Positions 21,129 to 33,196 of a DNA stretch of 36,007 nucleotides are shown here, piece after piece. Positions within the stretch are counted from its first letter, which is position 1, and each line of letters opens with the position of its first letter. This DNA comes from Hirudo medicinalis. Taxonomy: Eukaryota > Annelida > Clitellata > Hirudinida > Hirudinidae. Location of the stretch: contig MPNW01000138.1 in NCBI GenBank assembly GCA_011800805.1, positions 36,517 through 72,523 on the forward strand, given 5' to 3'. Under the pieces are notes generated by a model. That model was not told where the DNA came from. It did not search any database and worked only from the letters and a program-made list of their open reading frames with translations. A program made the translations under genes and the position numbers.

Positions 21129-22965
21129 AATTTTAAATACTATCATAATATGGCATGATTTAATTACTCCAGCTTGAAGCAATTCATTTTTTTAAAAGTT
21201 ATTTTTCACTGGTGCCTCATGTCCACTTCTTCGAGCTAATGTAATTCCTAACCTATTGAAGATCAACATTCGACGCTATTATTTATTTACGAAATAAAAG
21301 AACACGACATGCGGCTCAAAGCGGCAAATTTAATATTTAACTTGCATCCACATTTGTGATGATTCGTGACAACGAAATCTTTTTAGTGGAGAATGGTTCA
21401 TAGAAATACCATCATTTTCCTCAGACGCAACAAAAATATTGCAATAATAGCAAGTTATATTTAGTAATAAGAGTTTCAGCAACTTCACATCAACTGAAAC
21501 TAATCACAGCTTCGATTGCAATTTAAATCATAAAATTTAGATGTTTCGGCAGTGCCTTGTTTTGTGCGAATTTCATAATCAATGCTTGCATTGTAGAGCT
21601 AGAAAGCGAGGAATGCTTGAGCGACTCAGAATATTGCTGAGTCATTCAAATGGAAACTGACATCAAAGCCATGTGTCTTCGGTATCAATACAAGATAAAA
21701 TTGGCATAAAAGGTAATTGAATCCATGATGACCCAAAAGACCATCAAGTCTGGTCCGTGATGGAAAACATTCCGTACCATATAACCCAAATGCAATTTAT
21801 ACTCCACAATTCCAAGCACTAATGCGCTAATTTGTAACTAGCCACATTAACAGTCACCAATGATCTTTCAAAAGAATCGATAAGATTAATTGCATCATAG
21901 TTAAATTAGAAAATTGGATTAAATTAGTAATTGGATGAAAAATTCTTGAATACAGTTGCTTAATTCACAAGCTTCATTCCATTCCAATTATGGAGTTCTA
22001 ACAACAGGCATTCATACTCAATTAACAGTCAGACAAAACAAAATTTTAATATCAGGAACGATGTCGACAGAGTCACATTTCAGATCAAGCACAGGTAAGA
22101 CAAGGAATCAGTTGGACATGATCACAAGGTGAGAACCTCAAATACAGGTAGCCAGAACCTGCAAATACACAAGTTATGGGGAGTAAATCAATTTAAACAT
22201 GGTTTGCCCAGAAAACAAAACATTGTTGAAAAATTGTTGGACACTTTCACTATAATGTTTGGAGATCCTCATCGAATTCTACAACATTCCCTGCAAACAC
22301 TTCGTGATTGACCATCCCAAAAAAATGAGCAGCAATTGAAAGCCACAGCAGAGGTTAAGAAAAATGTTAAACACTGGAAATAAAATTTATTGTTGATTTA
22401 TTATTATTATTATTATTAAAATAAAGGAGGAAATGAGAATTCCTCACAAACAAAACCACCTATGCATGAACAACTGATAAGTTACCAGAAAATGAATAAA
22501 TAATGTGCCGATTAAGCCAAGAAATTGTTGAATAATTTAACTTAAATTACCAAATAAAGCAAGTCAAACAATTACAATAATTAATGAATTATAAATTTTG
22601 CAATTAATATTTTATTACTGAACCAACTGCCAAAAGCGGCAAGAAGAAATTTGCAGATCCAAAAATGTAGCCACCTCAGCACTAATCTCAATGCCCCAAA
22701 TACGGTCCAATTGCGCCAGAGGTAAACAAACTCATAGCTGCATTACTTGAAGAAAATAAAATTCTAGTTAATTCCGATCTGTAATAATTATTAATTCATC
22801 ACAAAAATAATTTATGCTTCACCGCTAAACAGCAAGTGCAATCGATGGCCATCAAAATTCGTGATTCCAAGATCAGTGAAACACTGTAGGTAATGGTAAC
22901 AAGTTCGATCAAACAAATATACTATTGGTGCGTGATCGCTAGGATTATTATCGGCTTCGTCGTCA
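21129..22965. other. Intergenic region downstream of SYNRG
   Basis: This AT-rich DNA contains no recognised gene. A 60-codon frame at 22129-22311 has no family resemblance. The SYNRG 3' UTR should lie at the right end. An (ATT)n tract is at 22396-22418. Confidence 0.6.
22396..22418. repeat. (ATT)n microsatellite
   Basis: About seven ATT units in tandem, in non-coding DNA downstream of SYNRG. Confidence 0.9.
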
Positions 22966-25900
22966 TCACAGGAGTTCGGGAATGTTGAGAGAGGGAAGAG
23001 TGAGGTCCACGCAATTGATCCACAGATTGGCACACTGCGGGTGATAAGATCTGCCTCCGTACTCGAGCCTGTCGGTCGACGTCAGGAGGATTCCCGGACG
23101 GTTCGAAGACGACGAGACGTTGGTCTGAGCAGGACTCGAAGGGGGGGGATCGGTAACATAGAGAAGGCACAAACCGCAAGACCATTTGTAGGCATCGAGG
23201 TCGCTCAGTTCCACAAGAAGATGTCGAAGGGATGGGTCGTTGCAGTCGAGGGATGTCAAGGTCAACGATGGAAGGAACTGGAAATATTCAATAACAGAGT
23301 CAATATCAACTGATGCATATCATATCGACAACCAAATCATTGTAATAATATAAATAGTATAAAATTTTGAATGAAATACTTAGGACTTAAATATCCTGAC
23401 AAATAATATATTATTAAAAATAACAAAATAAATTTAATCAAATCATCATCATTCAAAAAAAATGCTCACCATTGATGAAATATCACCAGGTATGGCACCT
23501 GATAACTTCTTCCACTCAGCATCAATTGACTTCTGCAGTTTGACAAGCTCCTCTGAACAGATGGCTATCCATTCAATTGTCATTTGGAATCAATCATTGA
23601 CAAGTAATATTTGTAAGTAATAATAATAATTATAATAACAACATCAACAACAATAGTAATATTATTATAATAATCAATGAACAAATAAAGGAATTTGTAG
23701 ACAAACAGATGAGCATGAACAATGTTAAAGTGTAAATTGTTGAGAGGAAGTATGTTTTGGTTAAGATAGAAGGAATTAGGTGAGGAGAGATTCTGAGCAG
23801 AAGAATTTAAAGCAAATAAAGGATGAAATTGAATGAGTTAGAAATTAAGGACTTTGTTTAGATACACTCAGACAGGAGTCATGTTGACAGATTGATATGG
23901 TCTCTGGAGATTTTTGTAACCGCTAACACGACGTTCAGAGCTGAGTTGGCAACCGTGAGGTCTGTCGGAAATTTGAAGTCAAAATTTTAAGGAGAATTCC
24001 CTGCGACAAATGAGTCGGCGAAATATTCTCATGAATTGAATGGGGATTTAACTGCAGGAAGCTGATAGAGTTGGCAGTAAATGTGCAATCACTTAAGTCA
24101 AATGGAAATGTCGGACAATGAGGGGTTGAATGAAGAAATAGATTTTTCCTTGAATGTGATCATTAATCATTATACAAAACCAAGTACAATAAAAAATGAT
24201 TTATTAGGCTTACTGCAAGCAACTAATAAAAATTAATAATAATTCCTTTAAAAACCAACATGAGGCCTTCATCTGAAAGCTGATCCTAGCTGCAACCAGG
24301 ATCATTTCAGCTAATCCTGAGGATTGACAATATTCATATTTTGGATCTTCATGTAATTATTTATTATTAAAATAATGAAATATTTTAAATTCATGTTCGA
24401 GTTGAATTTTATATTTTATAAAATGTCCTTAAAAGCTAAAACAAATAGCTTAAAACCTTTAAAATACAGGAGTCCTTTCTCAATTTTGAATAGTTCCACT
24501 ATTGCACATTTGTCTCCAACATCGTAAAAGATCTCATTGGCTTGCTTCACCCTTGCATTCACCACTTTCAAGCATCTCATCCACTGATAGGCATGACTGT
24601 CAGAATCCTAAAATCAAGTTTCATTCAAATTCTTTATAAGTGGGTCAATTCAGCAACTTTAAAAACTGGATACAAGAAAAAAAGCTTTTGAACTTGTGTA
24701 TGGTCAGTCAGATCATAGTATCTATCAGCAGCTATAACTCCTCCCATTTTGTTGAGAATTTCCTTGGCATCCAAAGGTTTTCCAGAACCAAACAAAACAT
24801 TTGGTGATGCATCTGTGGTGTTGTTGGCCAAACTGTTACTGCTGCTGGCAGTTGCAATGTTTGACTCGTTGCTATGGAAGAGGTCCAGACTTGATAATGA
24901 CCTATTGTCAGCTGATTTCTTCTCAAGGTCTGTGGCACTCGATGTTGATTGGCTATCATCTGGAGTCTGAGTGGATGACAGTGGTTTAGAGACTTTGAAC
25001 TCCAAACTCCTGAAGGAAATGTCATCATCAGCATTTGATATTTTCCCAAATGCATACTGTGACCCATCTTCTCGCTGACCGATCAATGAATTCCAGGTAT
25101 TACAATCTGTCAATCGTCCTTGTTCCTTGATGAGAGTTTGGTCAGCATCACTTTTCTTGCCCAGTGCAAGGTCACCACAAAAGATGTCAGGATTGAGGTT
25201 CATTTCTCGATTGGTTGGATTTTCGAATTTGTGTTCAACTTTTGCAAAGGCATCAATTGCAAATATCTTTGCATTTCGTTTGTCATCCTCTACATTTGAC
25301 ATCATGCAATCAAAATTTTTGACATTCCTCCCATTGGACTCATGACTGATAAAGTCTTCAAAGTCATCGTCATCATCATAATCACCATTGCTTTCTTTAG
25401 ACATTTTCTCAGAAAATTTTACATCATTGTTGCCATCCAAGCCTAGAAAATCTGACCAATCACACATAATCTTGTGAATATGCTGCAAATCATTGGATTC
25501 ATCTTGTCTCACAGGGTCACCATTAAGAATATCATTCCTTTGCTTATTTCTGATCACGTGATCAGCTGGACAAGGCTGCATTGGAGATGCACTTGTAAAC
25601 TCAGTAAATTCTTCTTCACTGATATCCTCACCATTTCGACTCGACATGATTTTGTCACGAGTCGCAACAAGTCGCCCTGCAACAAAAGGCAGAGCGGCAG
25701 TCGTCGGCATCAGGGTCGGAGTAGTGGTGAAATCGATGCGACGACTGTCGAAGATGTTTGTCGGAAGCGACGTGCCCGAGCTCGATGCTTCGGGTGAACT
25801 TTCAAATTCTCCGAATTCTTCCTCTTCGCGCTTCCCGTCTGATTAATTTATAACAACATTATTCGCAATTTCAATTCGTGATCGTAATCGATCGATATTT

Positions 25901-28817
25901 ACCTGGAATTGGTTCGGCCGATTGTAATTCTCTGAAGACTGCGTATTTGTCTCCATCGGCCCCACCGTTATCGGAGGCGATATCTGGTGACGATGAATCC
26001 AGGTGATATGAAGAAGCTCCACCAAAAAATGATGAATTTAGTTCTGTTGCAATCAACCGATTGTCTCGATTGGGGCCGAAAGACGATGACGACGAAGGGT
26101 AAAGAGATGCCTGTGGATTGGTTAAAACAGGAGAAGCCAGTGATAACAACGTAGGAGGTTTCTTGGACGTCGGTTGTGGCTGTACAGGAGGCGACGGTGT
26201 CTCGACAAACAAAGACGACGACGATATTGCCATCTTTGGAGGTAATTTACCAGTCACACCTGTTTGAAGATCAAATACTTCTTAGATGTCACATACTTGT
26301 AATAGGCTCCACATCAATAACATCTACTAATACTGCAGGCTTTAATGGAATTCACATTCATCAGTCATACTAACGTTATCCCCTCAAACATCATCATCAA
26401 CAAACCCACCTGGAGCAGACTTGAAATCATCGAACTCATCATCATTTTCACCTGTGATGAGCTTCACATCACTATTATTATCACACTCTGTTGCATGGTC
26501 ATTTTGTTGGTTATTTCTTACAATGACTTCTGAACTTCCCTTACAACCCCACAAACATTCTGCGCATCTCTCGTCCGACATGGAAGGAGAAGCTTCGAGA
26601 GTTTTGTTCAAGTTGTTGTAGCCTCCACTAAAATTGTCGCAGTGGTTCTTAGTTGGAATTACAGTGCTTGGTGGTGTGGACAGCTTGGAAGTCGGTGATG
26701 TTATGGATGCTGAGTCAGGATTATTTCTGGAAGATGTGCAGCTGTTCTCAAGTGAAACTTTGCAGTTGTTGATGAGATCCAACTTTGGTATTGGGGCTTG
26801 AGGACATTTTGTAAGAATGTTCAGAGAAGAACAGTCCATTTTATTCTGTTCAAAGGGCAAAATGCTTCATAAGTAAATGTTGGCATAAAAATGGTGCTGT
26901 TGTCATCATCATTATTGTTTGGAATCATGAGTTCAAATCACCTGGCAAATGGATATCATGGACAACATGAGGAAGAGTTCACATCTGTCCATTGCTCCCC
27001 TAACCCTCCTGTTGCACAACTCCCACAGGTAACCGAGCACCTCTCTGGGTAGACCGCTCTTCAGGAGCTCCGAATGGAGTAGCTGAGTGTCTATGCCACC
27101 ATTCCTGTATATATCCTCATGTTCATTAACTCATTTATCTATAATAATGACTATCATTTTTCTTAATTATTACTTCTCATCCTTCTATATTGTCAACAAT
27201 AATACTTTTTATGAGTAAAATTAATATCATTACAATCCATAAGAGGATACTGTTACAGTCCTAAAAAAAGAAGCAGTCACCTGGTGACGGAATTGAAAAC
27301 CTGATTATAAACTTCTGGTACTTGTCTCTCATTGGTGATCCATCTGGGCATTTGAATTCCATAAAGTGAAAACTCATCACTTGATTCAGTCGTCCCCAAA
27401 CTCCCTGCTGTTTGAATAATTTTGTAATATTAACAATTTAACAAATTATAATATGTTGTTATTTAGAACATCAAGGAAGGAAATAATGAATTAAGTTATT
27501 GAATAAATTGAAATTGAATAAGTTCCATAAAACAAAAGTTAAAAAAGTGATATTTTCAACCTCCGGGTGTTCACAAATATACATTCCATAAAACAAACCA
27601 ATTACCATCATCGCTTACCTGTTACAGGTGTAAATGAATGTGCAGGTGGAACCAAGTTTGGCAACGGAACATGCAGAGGTGGCAGATAGATGTGAGGAGC
27701 TGCTGCGGTTGATGGCGACTTTCTGACTTCCAACTGTACACCAACAAAATCACCAAAATCATCTTCGTCATCAATTTGAGGCTCAGTGGTTGAAGGTACA
27801 AGATTTGAATTTTGTGTTAAAGCCATCCCTAAAATCGTGTTTGTTAAACCTATTAAAATGTTTGTGAATTTGTAATAATTATAATGAAATGATGAATTTG
27901 TAATCATTAACAATCCTTTACCTATCACCAGGACAAATAACAATAAGTTGATGATAAATAAGAAAATAAGTAACAAAAAATGAGAATTATTAAACAAAGT
28001 ATATTTAATGAAATAATACTCAACCATAAATTTTAAACTGCCAAATTCAAATCAATGGAAATAATTGGCTAAACATACAACCAATGAAATTGCTAAACAT
28101 TACTTAAAACAAATAAGAATACAATATTTCATTACACAACCTTCACCTTGATGGAGAGTAGAGTAATTATTGTGGGGTAACTGGAGTCCACAGAGATTGT
28201 ACCCCAGTGAAGTGGTAACAATGTTGTTGTTAACATTGTCTCTCATCTGTGCATTATGTTTGTCGGTAGATTTCTTTGCCGCATCAGTGATCAAGCTCTT
28301 AGAATCCAAAATAATGGATCTGATCATGTCGTCTGCATTTTTTGCCCCAGAGGAGGAAAAGTTGGCAAAGCTCCTTGACTGCCTCTTCTCTGGACGAGGT
28401 TGTGGCAATTGAGAAGTCGCGGATAAATTGTTGCACTGCATGATAGGCTAAAGACATTTGTCATCATTTAATATTGTTATAAAATAGTGATAAAAAATGT
28501 AAAGAATATGATTGACAAAATTTGACTTTAATTAGTACCAGAAACAACATATTTGTTTGGTTTGTTTCAACAGTCAATAGTTAATATGCATGCATAAGTT
28601 GCTTTAATTGCTTTGAAAAAAATAAGTATTTAGGTTTTTAAATTAACCCATTAAGCAAAAAGACCTTCATGTTATAGGCAGGTTGAACTAAGCAGGGAAC
28701 CCCATTAGGGGCCATCATTATGGGCTGTCCCGACATCGTGTACGGATATGGATAACCACCAGAAAAAACGCCGACATCCTTATTCAGGCTGATTTGTTGC
28801 TGACCATTAGGTAACAT
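22966..28817 (-). CDS. SYNRG: Gamma-synergin (AP-1/clathrin trafficking), eleven exons
   Basis: Synergin gamma binds the gamma-adaptin ear of AP-1 at the trans-Golgi network and endosomes. Exons are 28817-28665, 28447-28147, 27828-27619, 27404-27281, 27104-26942, 26845-26410, 26259-25903, 25838-24694, 24607-24457, 23564-23470 and 23277-22966. Phases agree throughout and give 1148 residues (human about 1314). The EH domain spans about 240-317 (MPRWITNERQVPEVYNQVF, then GIDTQLLHSELLKSGLPREV). Acidic-Phe motifs for adaptor ears recur: DEDDFGDFVG, DDEFDDF, EEEEFGEFE, EEFTEF, DDDDDFEDF. DKYAVFREL matches the human DKYSAFREL. The C-terminal block has HAYQWMRCL, AICSEELVKL and a conserved Cys/His cluster (CGLC at 1079-1082; YHPQCANLWINC at 1123-1134) ending NIPELL, like human VLPDLL. 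Donors of exons 1 (GTCTTT) and 8 (GTTCAA) and the acceptor of exon 10 are weak, so those borders are less sure. Confidence 0.93.
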
Positions 28818-29302
28818 GTTGTGCCTGGATTAGAACATTTCTCGAGAAATGTTTAGTCTTACATAAATTGTAATTTACATATTTACTAAAGTTACTTTCT
28901 ATGTGTCTAGTTTGAAACGTTCTTAAATGTTCATTTATTTCAACTTTATACTAAAAAAAATCAAATTCTCACCGAACGAGAATTAATCTTAAATTAATCA
29001 ACTATCCGCACGAAACACTCGCCTTTATGGAGACCAACAAAAAGTGATTGTTTGTGTTTTCGAACATTGACGTTTAATATTTAAAGTTTACGATTGCATA
29101 AAAATCGAACTAAAAAATTAAATTCTTAATTATAATATAATACATTTGTTTATTTATTTTATTGGAACTGTTCTATCATAGCATTGCGATAAACATCACC
29201 TTCCCGAATAGAGCAGCAACGATTAATTTACTTTTAATTAATTGTATTACTTTTAATCATACGCTGCTAACAAAAATGACGAGCCCTAGTTTTAGTGGCC
29301 TA

Positions 29303-30620
29303 TGACCAAAAGGAACTTCGAGGCTGAGCTTTGCTTGAAGAGAAAAGTTTTTAAGGCAGTATGAGGCCAAGCTGGACCAGTGTTAGTTAATGAAATAAAT
29401 TTATTAGCTCAATTTAGATTTTTATTCAAGAGTTTAGAAACCTAATGTTCTACTAACGTCGATCGATAACTACAACTTAAATTAACAAATCTATAAAAAT
29501 TTGGGCCAACAAGAACTGACCGAATAATGACATTCTCAGATTGGAAATGAATAGCATTTTGAAACAATCGCAAGGCTCATCGATCGCATTAAATAAATGT
29601 TTCATCTTTAACCGGGAAAGTCATTAGGTGGAAAGAAACGACATGTGACGTCACACAATTTGTGATCAAACGGTCCAATTCGTCAAACAGATCGTCATAT
29701 GTCTCGTTCACAACCCAGCCTGCAATGCTTTAATTTTTAGTCTCTACAATGAATTACTTAAACAATTTATTACCTTAATGAAAATTTGATCCAAACTTCT
29801 AGTATTTGGCAAACGGAGAAAGTCAAAGAACTAGTAGACAGAAACAGGTCTCGATCGGAGCTCTTCTGTGCTACAAAACAGGATCATTGGCATCTCAATG
29901 AACCCTGAACTCTTCAGGCGACATCTGAAATGATGACCATTTTTTGCTTCTAGCCTACTATGGACTGTCGGCGGGGGCTGAATAAGTGCACCCCCGGCTC
30001 TTGATTAACACCTTCTCAGTTGAAAAATTCTGTATCAAAATCCTTGCAAAACAACAGACATATAAAACAAAACAGCTTTTATTAACATGAATGACATTAT
30101 TGATTATGTCACTTCGTAAATGTTTATTTTCGATGTTGTAGTGACATCATTATAGGGCTCTTCACAGAAGCAACCAACCTGCAGACGATCATAATTCTCA
30201 GCGGGATAAGTTTTTCTCCAGAAGCAGCTAATATTGTTGACATGTCATTATTTGAAGGTGCATCTGTTTAAATCAAAAACTACAGCGCAAACTTTCTTTA
30301 ATTCACAGTTCTATTAAAACAGAATTTAAATTCTAGCTTTCCAAGTGTTTTTAATGCTTTGGATACTTTTAATATTGATCATACACATTTATTCATGAAT
30401 ACAAACTGAAAGGCTATTGGGTCATATTTGAATCGGTAAAAAAACATAAGAGCTTAATGTAATTACAAATAATCTTTCAAAAAGGTTTCATTTAATATCA
30501 AGAAAATTGGTCAAGCAGCTATTGAAGCGGGAGAAAATAGTCGAGCAAACAGTTTCAGAATGTAGGAATTCCAAGGCTAAGTTGCTGAAGAAACGTGATC
30601 TAATAACACTTTTGAAGTAG
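29303..30620. other. Cluster of unresolved exon-like open segments
   Basis: Several short segments have coding-like frames and splice-like borders but do not assemble into one model. On the minus strand, around 29725-29594, a frame reads GWVVNETYDDLFDELDRLI and ends in TAA after an AG acceptor. Around 30260-30130 another minus frame includes MSTILAASGEKLIPLRI. On the plus strand, around 30508-30624, a frame after an AG reads KLVKQLLKREKIVEQTV, then KAKLLKKRDLITLLK, a plausible amphipathic helix. At 30171-30258 a plus frame bordered by CTTCACAG and GTGCATC is also open. Both strands are open in several of these places, so some must be shadows. A small multi-exon gene or a decayed one may be present. 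Confidence 0.3.
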
Positions 30621-30819
30621 GTATTTCTCATTTCTACCTATGTAATCGGAGGTAATAACCTTGAGTTATGCTGACAACGAATAAAAATACCGGAATAGGT
30701 TGTTACTTATTTGGACTAAATTCACGTTACGAAATTTTTGTTACGAAGAAGGCGAAAGCTTCGAAAGGATTTCATTCTTAACAAATAAATTATTGCAATT
30801 GCAATTAGCCGATCTTTTG

Positions 30820-30855
30820 AGTGCCTTCTGAATCCGAATAGGATGTGAAGGCACT
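30820..30855. repeat. Hairpin at the left edge of dispersed repeat copy 2
   Basis: Perfect 9-base arms AGTGCCTTC (30820-30828) and GAAGGCACT (30847-30855) enclose an inner 4-base stem, ATCC and GGAT, with a 5-base loop. A run of T follows. It is next to the dispersed repeat that continues rightwards and may be part of that element. Confidence 0.6.
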
Positions 30856-30865
30856 TTTTAATCGA

Positions 30866-30998
30866 TCTACCATTTATATAGCGCCTCTACCCGAGGCAGT
30901 CCCTGGCGGTGCAGGCTGGGTTTCGAACATGACACATTACGACTGTTGCCATTACAACCGCATGCAGGAACGCAACCCATTCGGCCAACCTGCACGAA
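30866..30998. repeat. Dispersed repeat, copy 2
   Basis: This is related to the copy at 15830-16012. It opens with ACCATTTATATAGCGCC and has GTGCAGGCTGGGTTTCGAAC near the middle. Its right end, AACCTGCAC, is complementary to the internal GTGCAGG, so the right half could fold back on itself. The word GGTTTCGAAC loosely resembles a tRNA B box, which would fit a SINE origin. No coding capacity is seen. Confidence 0.8.
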
Positions 30999-31057
30999 TA
31001 ATTCACTAAATATATTCAGACTTCATTCTTAACAAATAATTCACTAAATATATTCAG
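30997..31057. repeat. 38-base tandem duplication next to repeat copy 2
   Basis: The 23-base segment beginning AATAATTCACTAAATATATT occurs at 30997-31019 and again at 31035-31057. The text between them, TTCATTCTTAACAAATA, also appears at about 30775, on the far left side of the repeat. The arrangement fits a duplicated target flanking an insertion, but it could be ordinary slippage. Confidence 0.7.
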
Positions 31058-31199
31058 TTGTTCCGTGATTTCAGGAGCAGTGTTTTTAAACAGTGTGGAA
31101 CAATCGCTCTGAGATTTGCAATATATACTTAACTACTTGAATGACTTCCTTTTAGAGGTTTAAATCATCTGTCAAATGATTAGTGATGATATAAACGAG

Positions 31200-31291
31200 C
31201 GCGAATATAACACAAGCACATATTTGTTGTTGTTATTATTATTGTTGTTGATGTTGTCGTCGCCGTCGCCGTCGCCGTTGTTGTTGTTGTG
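31200..31291. repeat. Compound trinucleotide repeat (GTT, ATT, GTC, GCC types)
   Basis: Runs of TTG, TTA, GTC and GCC-like triplets follow each other for about 90 bases. On the minus strand the same bases read as Asn- and Asp/Gly-rich runs in an 80-codon frame, which is a repeat artefact. Confidence 0.9.
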
Positions 31292-31448
31292 GGCTTCGAA
31301 ACTGTGTTTCCAATTTATAAATATTTCCTTGATCGCATGATTATTTATTAGATAATTAGCTTTTTTAAACCGGCTTCGCCAGTCATATATTATACACATA
31401 AATTCAGCCCTCAAAGAACCGGACGACTAGAACGGTGCTCCCGCAATG

Positions 31449-31631
31449 GGACTCGAACCGCGAGAGGCGAGGTCTCAAACGCTTATTTATTTATTTATTT
31501 GATTAAAGTCCGCTGCATAACTAAGAAGATTTGGACTCGTCTCAAACGCTTGTATTTGTATTGCTGCTACCAGCAATATTTTATTAATTTCCTCAGCATA
31601 ACGTGATGAATAGGACAAATCCCAAACGCTT
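31449..31631 (-). repeat. SINE-like remnant with a tRNA-type B box and direct repeats
   Basis: On the minus strand 31459-31449 reads GGTTCGAGTCC, an exact match to the Pol III B-box consensus. The bases around it do not form a proper T-stem and no A box is found at the expected distance, so it is not a tRNA gene. The word GTCTCAAACGCTT occurs at 31472 and 31539, with a diverged third copy near 31620. An ATTT tract lies beside the first. This looks like a truncated tRNA-derived SINE. Confidence 0.5.
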
Positions 31632-32078
31632 GCAATAGTTCTCGAGTTTATAGCTCTTATGCGATTTAGGAAAAGGTGGAAGTTAGAAAACTTGAAAGTT
31701 GAAAATTGAAAAGAAAACAGTTGACCTAGGAATGGCATAGAGAATGACATGTTCAAATTTCAAGTCGCTACCATTCACCGTTTGGGAAGAGTTCTTGTGA
31801 CTGATAAGCATACACATGCACTTTTCTGTTTTAAGATATTGATACAATATTTAGTGAAGTTATAAATTTATTATGAAAAATATATTGCAGCCACCCCACC
31901 AGTACTGTTGGAAATTTGAAAATCAATAAAATCTCACCGAAATGAAATTTGATGAAATATCATTTTAGTCTGTTGGTAACTGATGTTCATCGATAAATTA
32001 ATTCAAAATATCGATGTTCACGATGTTCAGTTGCATTGTATTGATTAGGCTCCAATGTGCAAGTTGAAATTATATTAC

Positions 32079-32122
32079 AATATTATTATTATTATTAATA
32101 TTATTATTATTATTATTATCAT
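32079..32122. repeat. (ATT)n microsatellite
   Basis: Tandem ATT units with one interruption, in non-coding DNA. Confidence 0.9.
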
Positions 32123-32405
32123 CACTATTTGTTATTATATTTTTTGGTAATTATGAGCCGGGGTACAAAACATATAAAATGAATATGAAATAGGAATCCA
32201 GAAAGCTACTTTAGATGGCAATGAAATGACCTAAAATTTACAACCTCAACAACCAATCTTCGTGGGACACCTGAACTTCGACACTGAAGAAATATTTCGT
32301 GCAAAACCTGCGAATTATTCCTTTCGAGATAATAAATTCCTGTTCTCTCGTGAACACAACTTTGGAACAGGATTTTATGAAGTCTAGAATGAGCCCGCAA
32401 TAGCT

Positions 32406-32940
32406 TATTATTATTATTTTTTTTTTTTTTGCTTTAATAATTATTAGTGCTTATTATTATGAACACAATGGGTTTTTCCTTAAGCTGCATAAAGTTTATA
32501 ATAATAATAAATAAAAATTATAATTATAATAAAATTTATATTGCAAAAAAACTTTATCAATAAAAAATATAAACATTATAACATTAATTAACAACAGTTT
32601 AATATAATAAGCACGATATTATAGAATTACAAATAATGACAATAATAATAAATATTTTCAAAATAATAAAAAATTGTTTAATGAAATATTATTAATTATT
32701 ATTATTATTGTTATAAATTATAACATATTAATGATCAAACGATTAAAGTATTGACTACATTCATATTAGTTATGAATAAATATGATTTAACATAGTTATT
32801 ATCTTATTAGAATATTTTTATAAAATTGATAAAACACATGCGAAGCATAATATGCGTTTGAATTGCGTAGTATATCGTTATCAAAACTTGTTACCTAATA
32901 AATATTTAGTGAGTAATAATATTTATAATTATAGTTTTTT
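32406..32940. repeat. Extreme A/T low-complexity tract
   Basis: More than 500 bases are built almost only from A and T, with many AATAAT, TAATTA and ATTATT words. No gene or motif can be supported here. It lies just upstream of the A2M-like promoter. Confidence 0.85.
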
Positions 32941-33060
32941 AATATATTATATTTTATTTTATTATGCAGAGGCGTTTTCAGTTGCAACGCATCGATCGTG
33001 AGCTCCAAGGCAAGTTTTAATTAGAAAGTTCAAAATCAATTCGATATCGATCGTAGCGTC

Positions 33061-33068
33061 TATAAAAG
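33061..33068 (+). promoter_or_regulatory. TATA box of the A2M/TEP-like gene
   Basis: TATAAAAG occurs in a small GC-richer island that follows the A/T tract. About 30 bases downstream is the expected transcription start (near 33092). The first, non-coding exon would end at about 33135 before a donor (AAG, then GTGAGG), and the intron's acceptor (TTCACAG at 33190-33196) is directly followed by the ATG. Position, strand and splice signals agree well. Confidence 0.75.
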
Positions 33069-33196
33069 GGAGGCAGAAGAGACCATTGGCAGGCTGTAAC
33101 AAAAGTTGCTCCTTGCGATTTCTTGTTACATTCAAGGTGAGGTTTTCCTTACATTGAATTCTTCTATTTTAAATAAATCGTTGTTTTTATTCACAG

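Larger units (their letters stand above)
28818..33090. other. Region between SYNRG and the A2M-like gene
   Basis: The two genes point away from each other. The left part should contain the SYNRG promoter. The middle has unresolved exon-like open segments (29303-30620), then a dispersed repeat with a hairpin (30820-30998), a 38-base tandem duplication, compound microsatellites and a SINE-like remnant. From about 32406 to 32940 the DNA is almost pure A/T low-complexity sequence. Confidence 0.6.

Noticed and set aside
24732..25345. Several 60-110 codon frames on both strands
   Set aside because: They are alternative-frame shadows of the long SYNRG exon 8.
31172..31414. 80-codon minus-strand frame with Asn and Asp/Gly runs
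   Set aside because: It is produced by the compound trinucleotide microsatellite.
31449..31459. Possible tRNA gene on the minus strand
   Set aside because: Only the B box matches. There is no T-stem pairing, A box or cloverleaf, so a SINE remnant is more likely.
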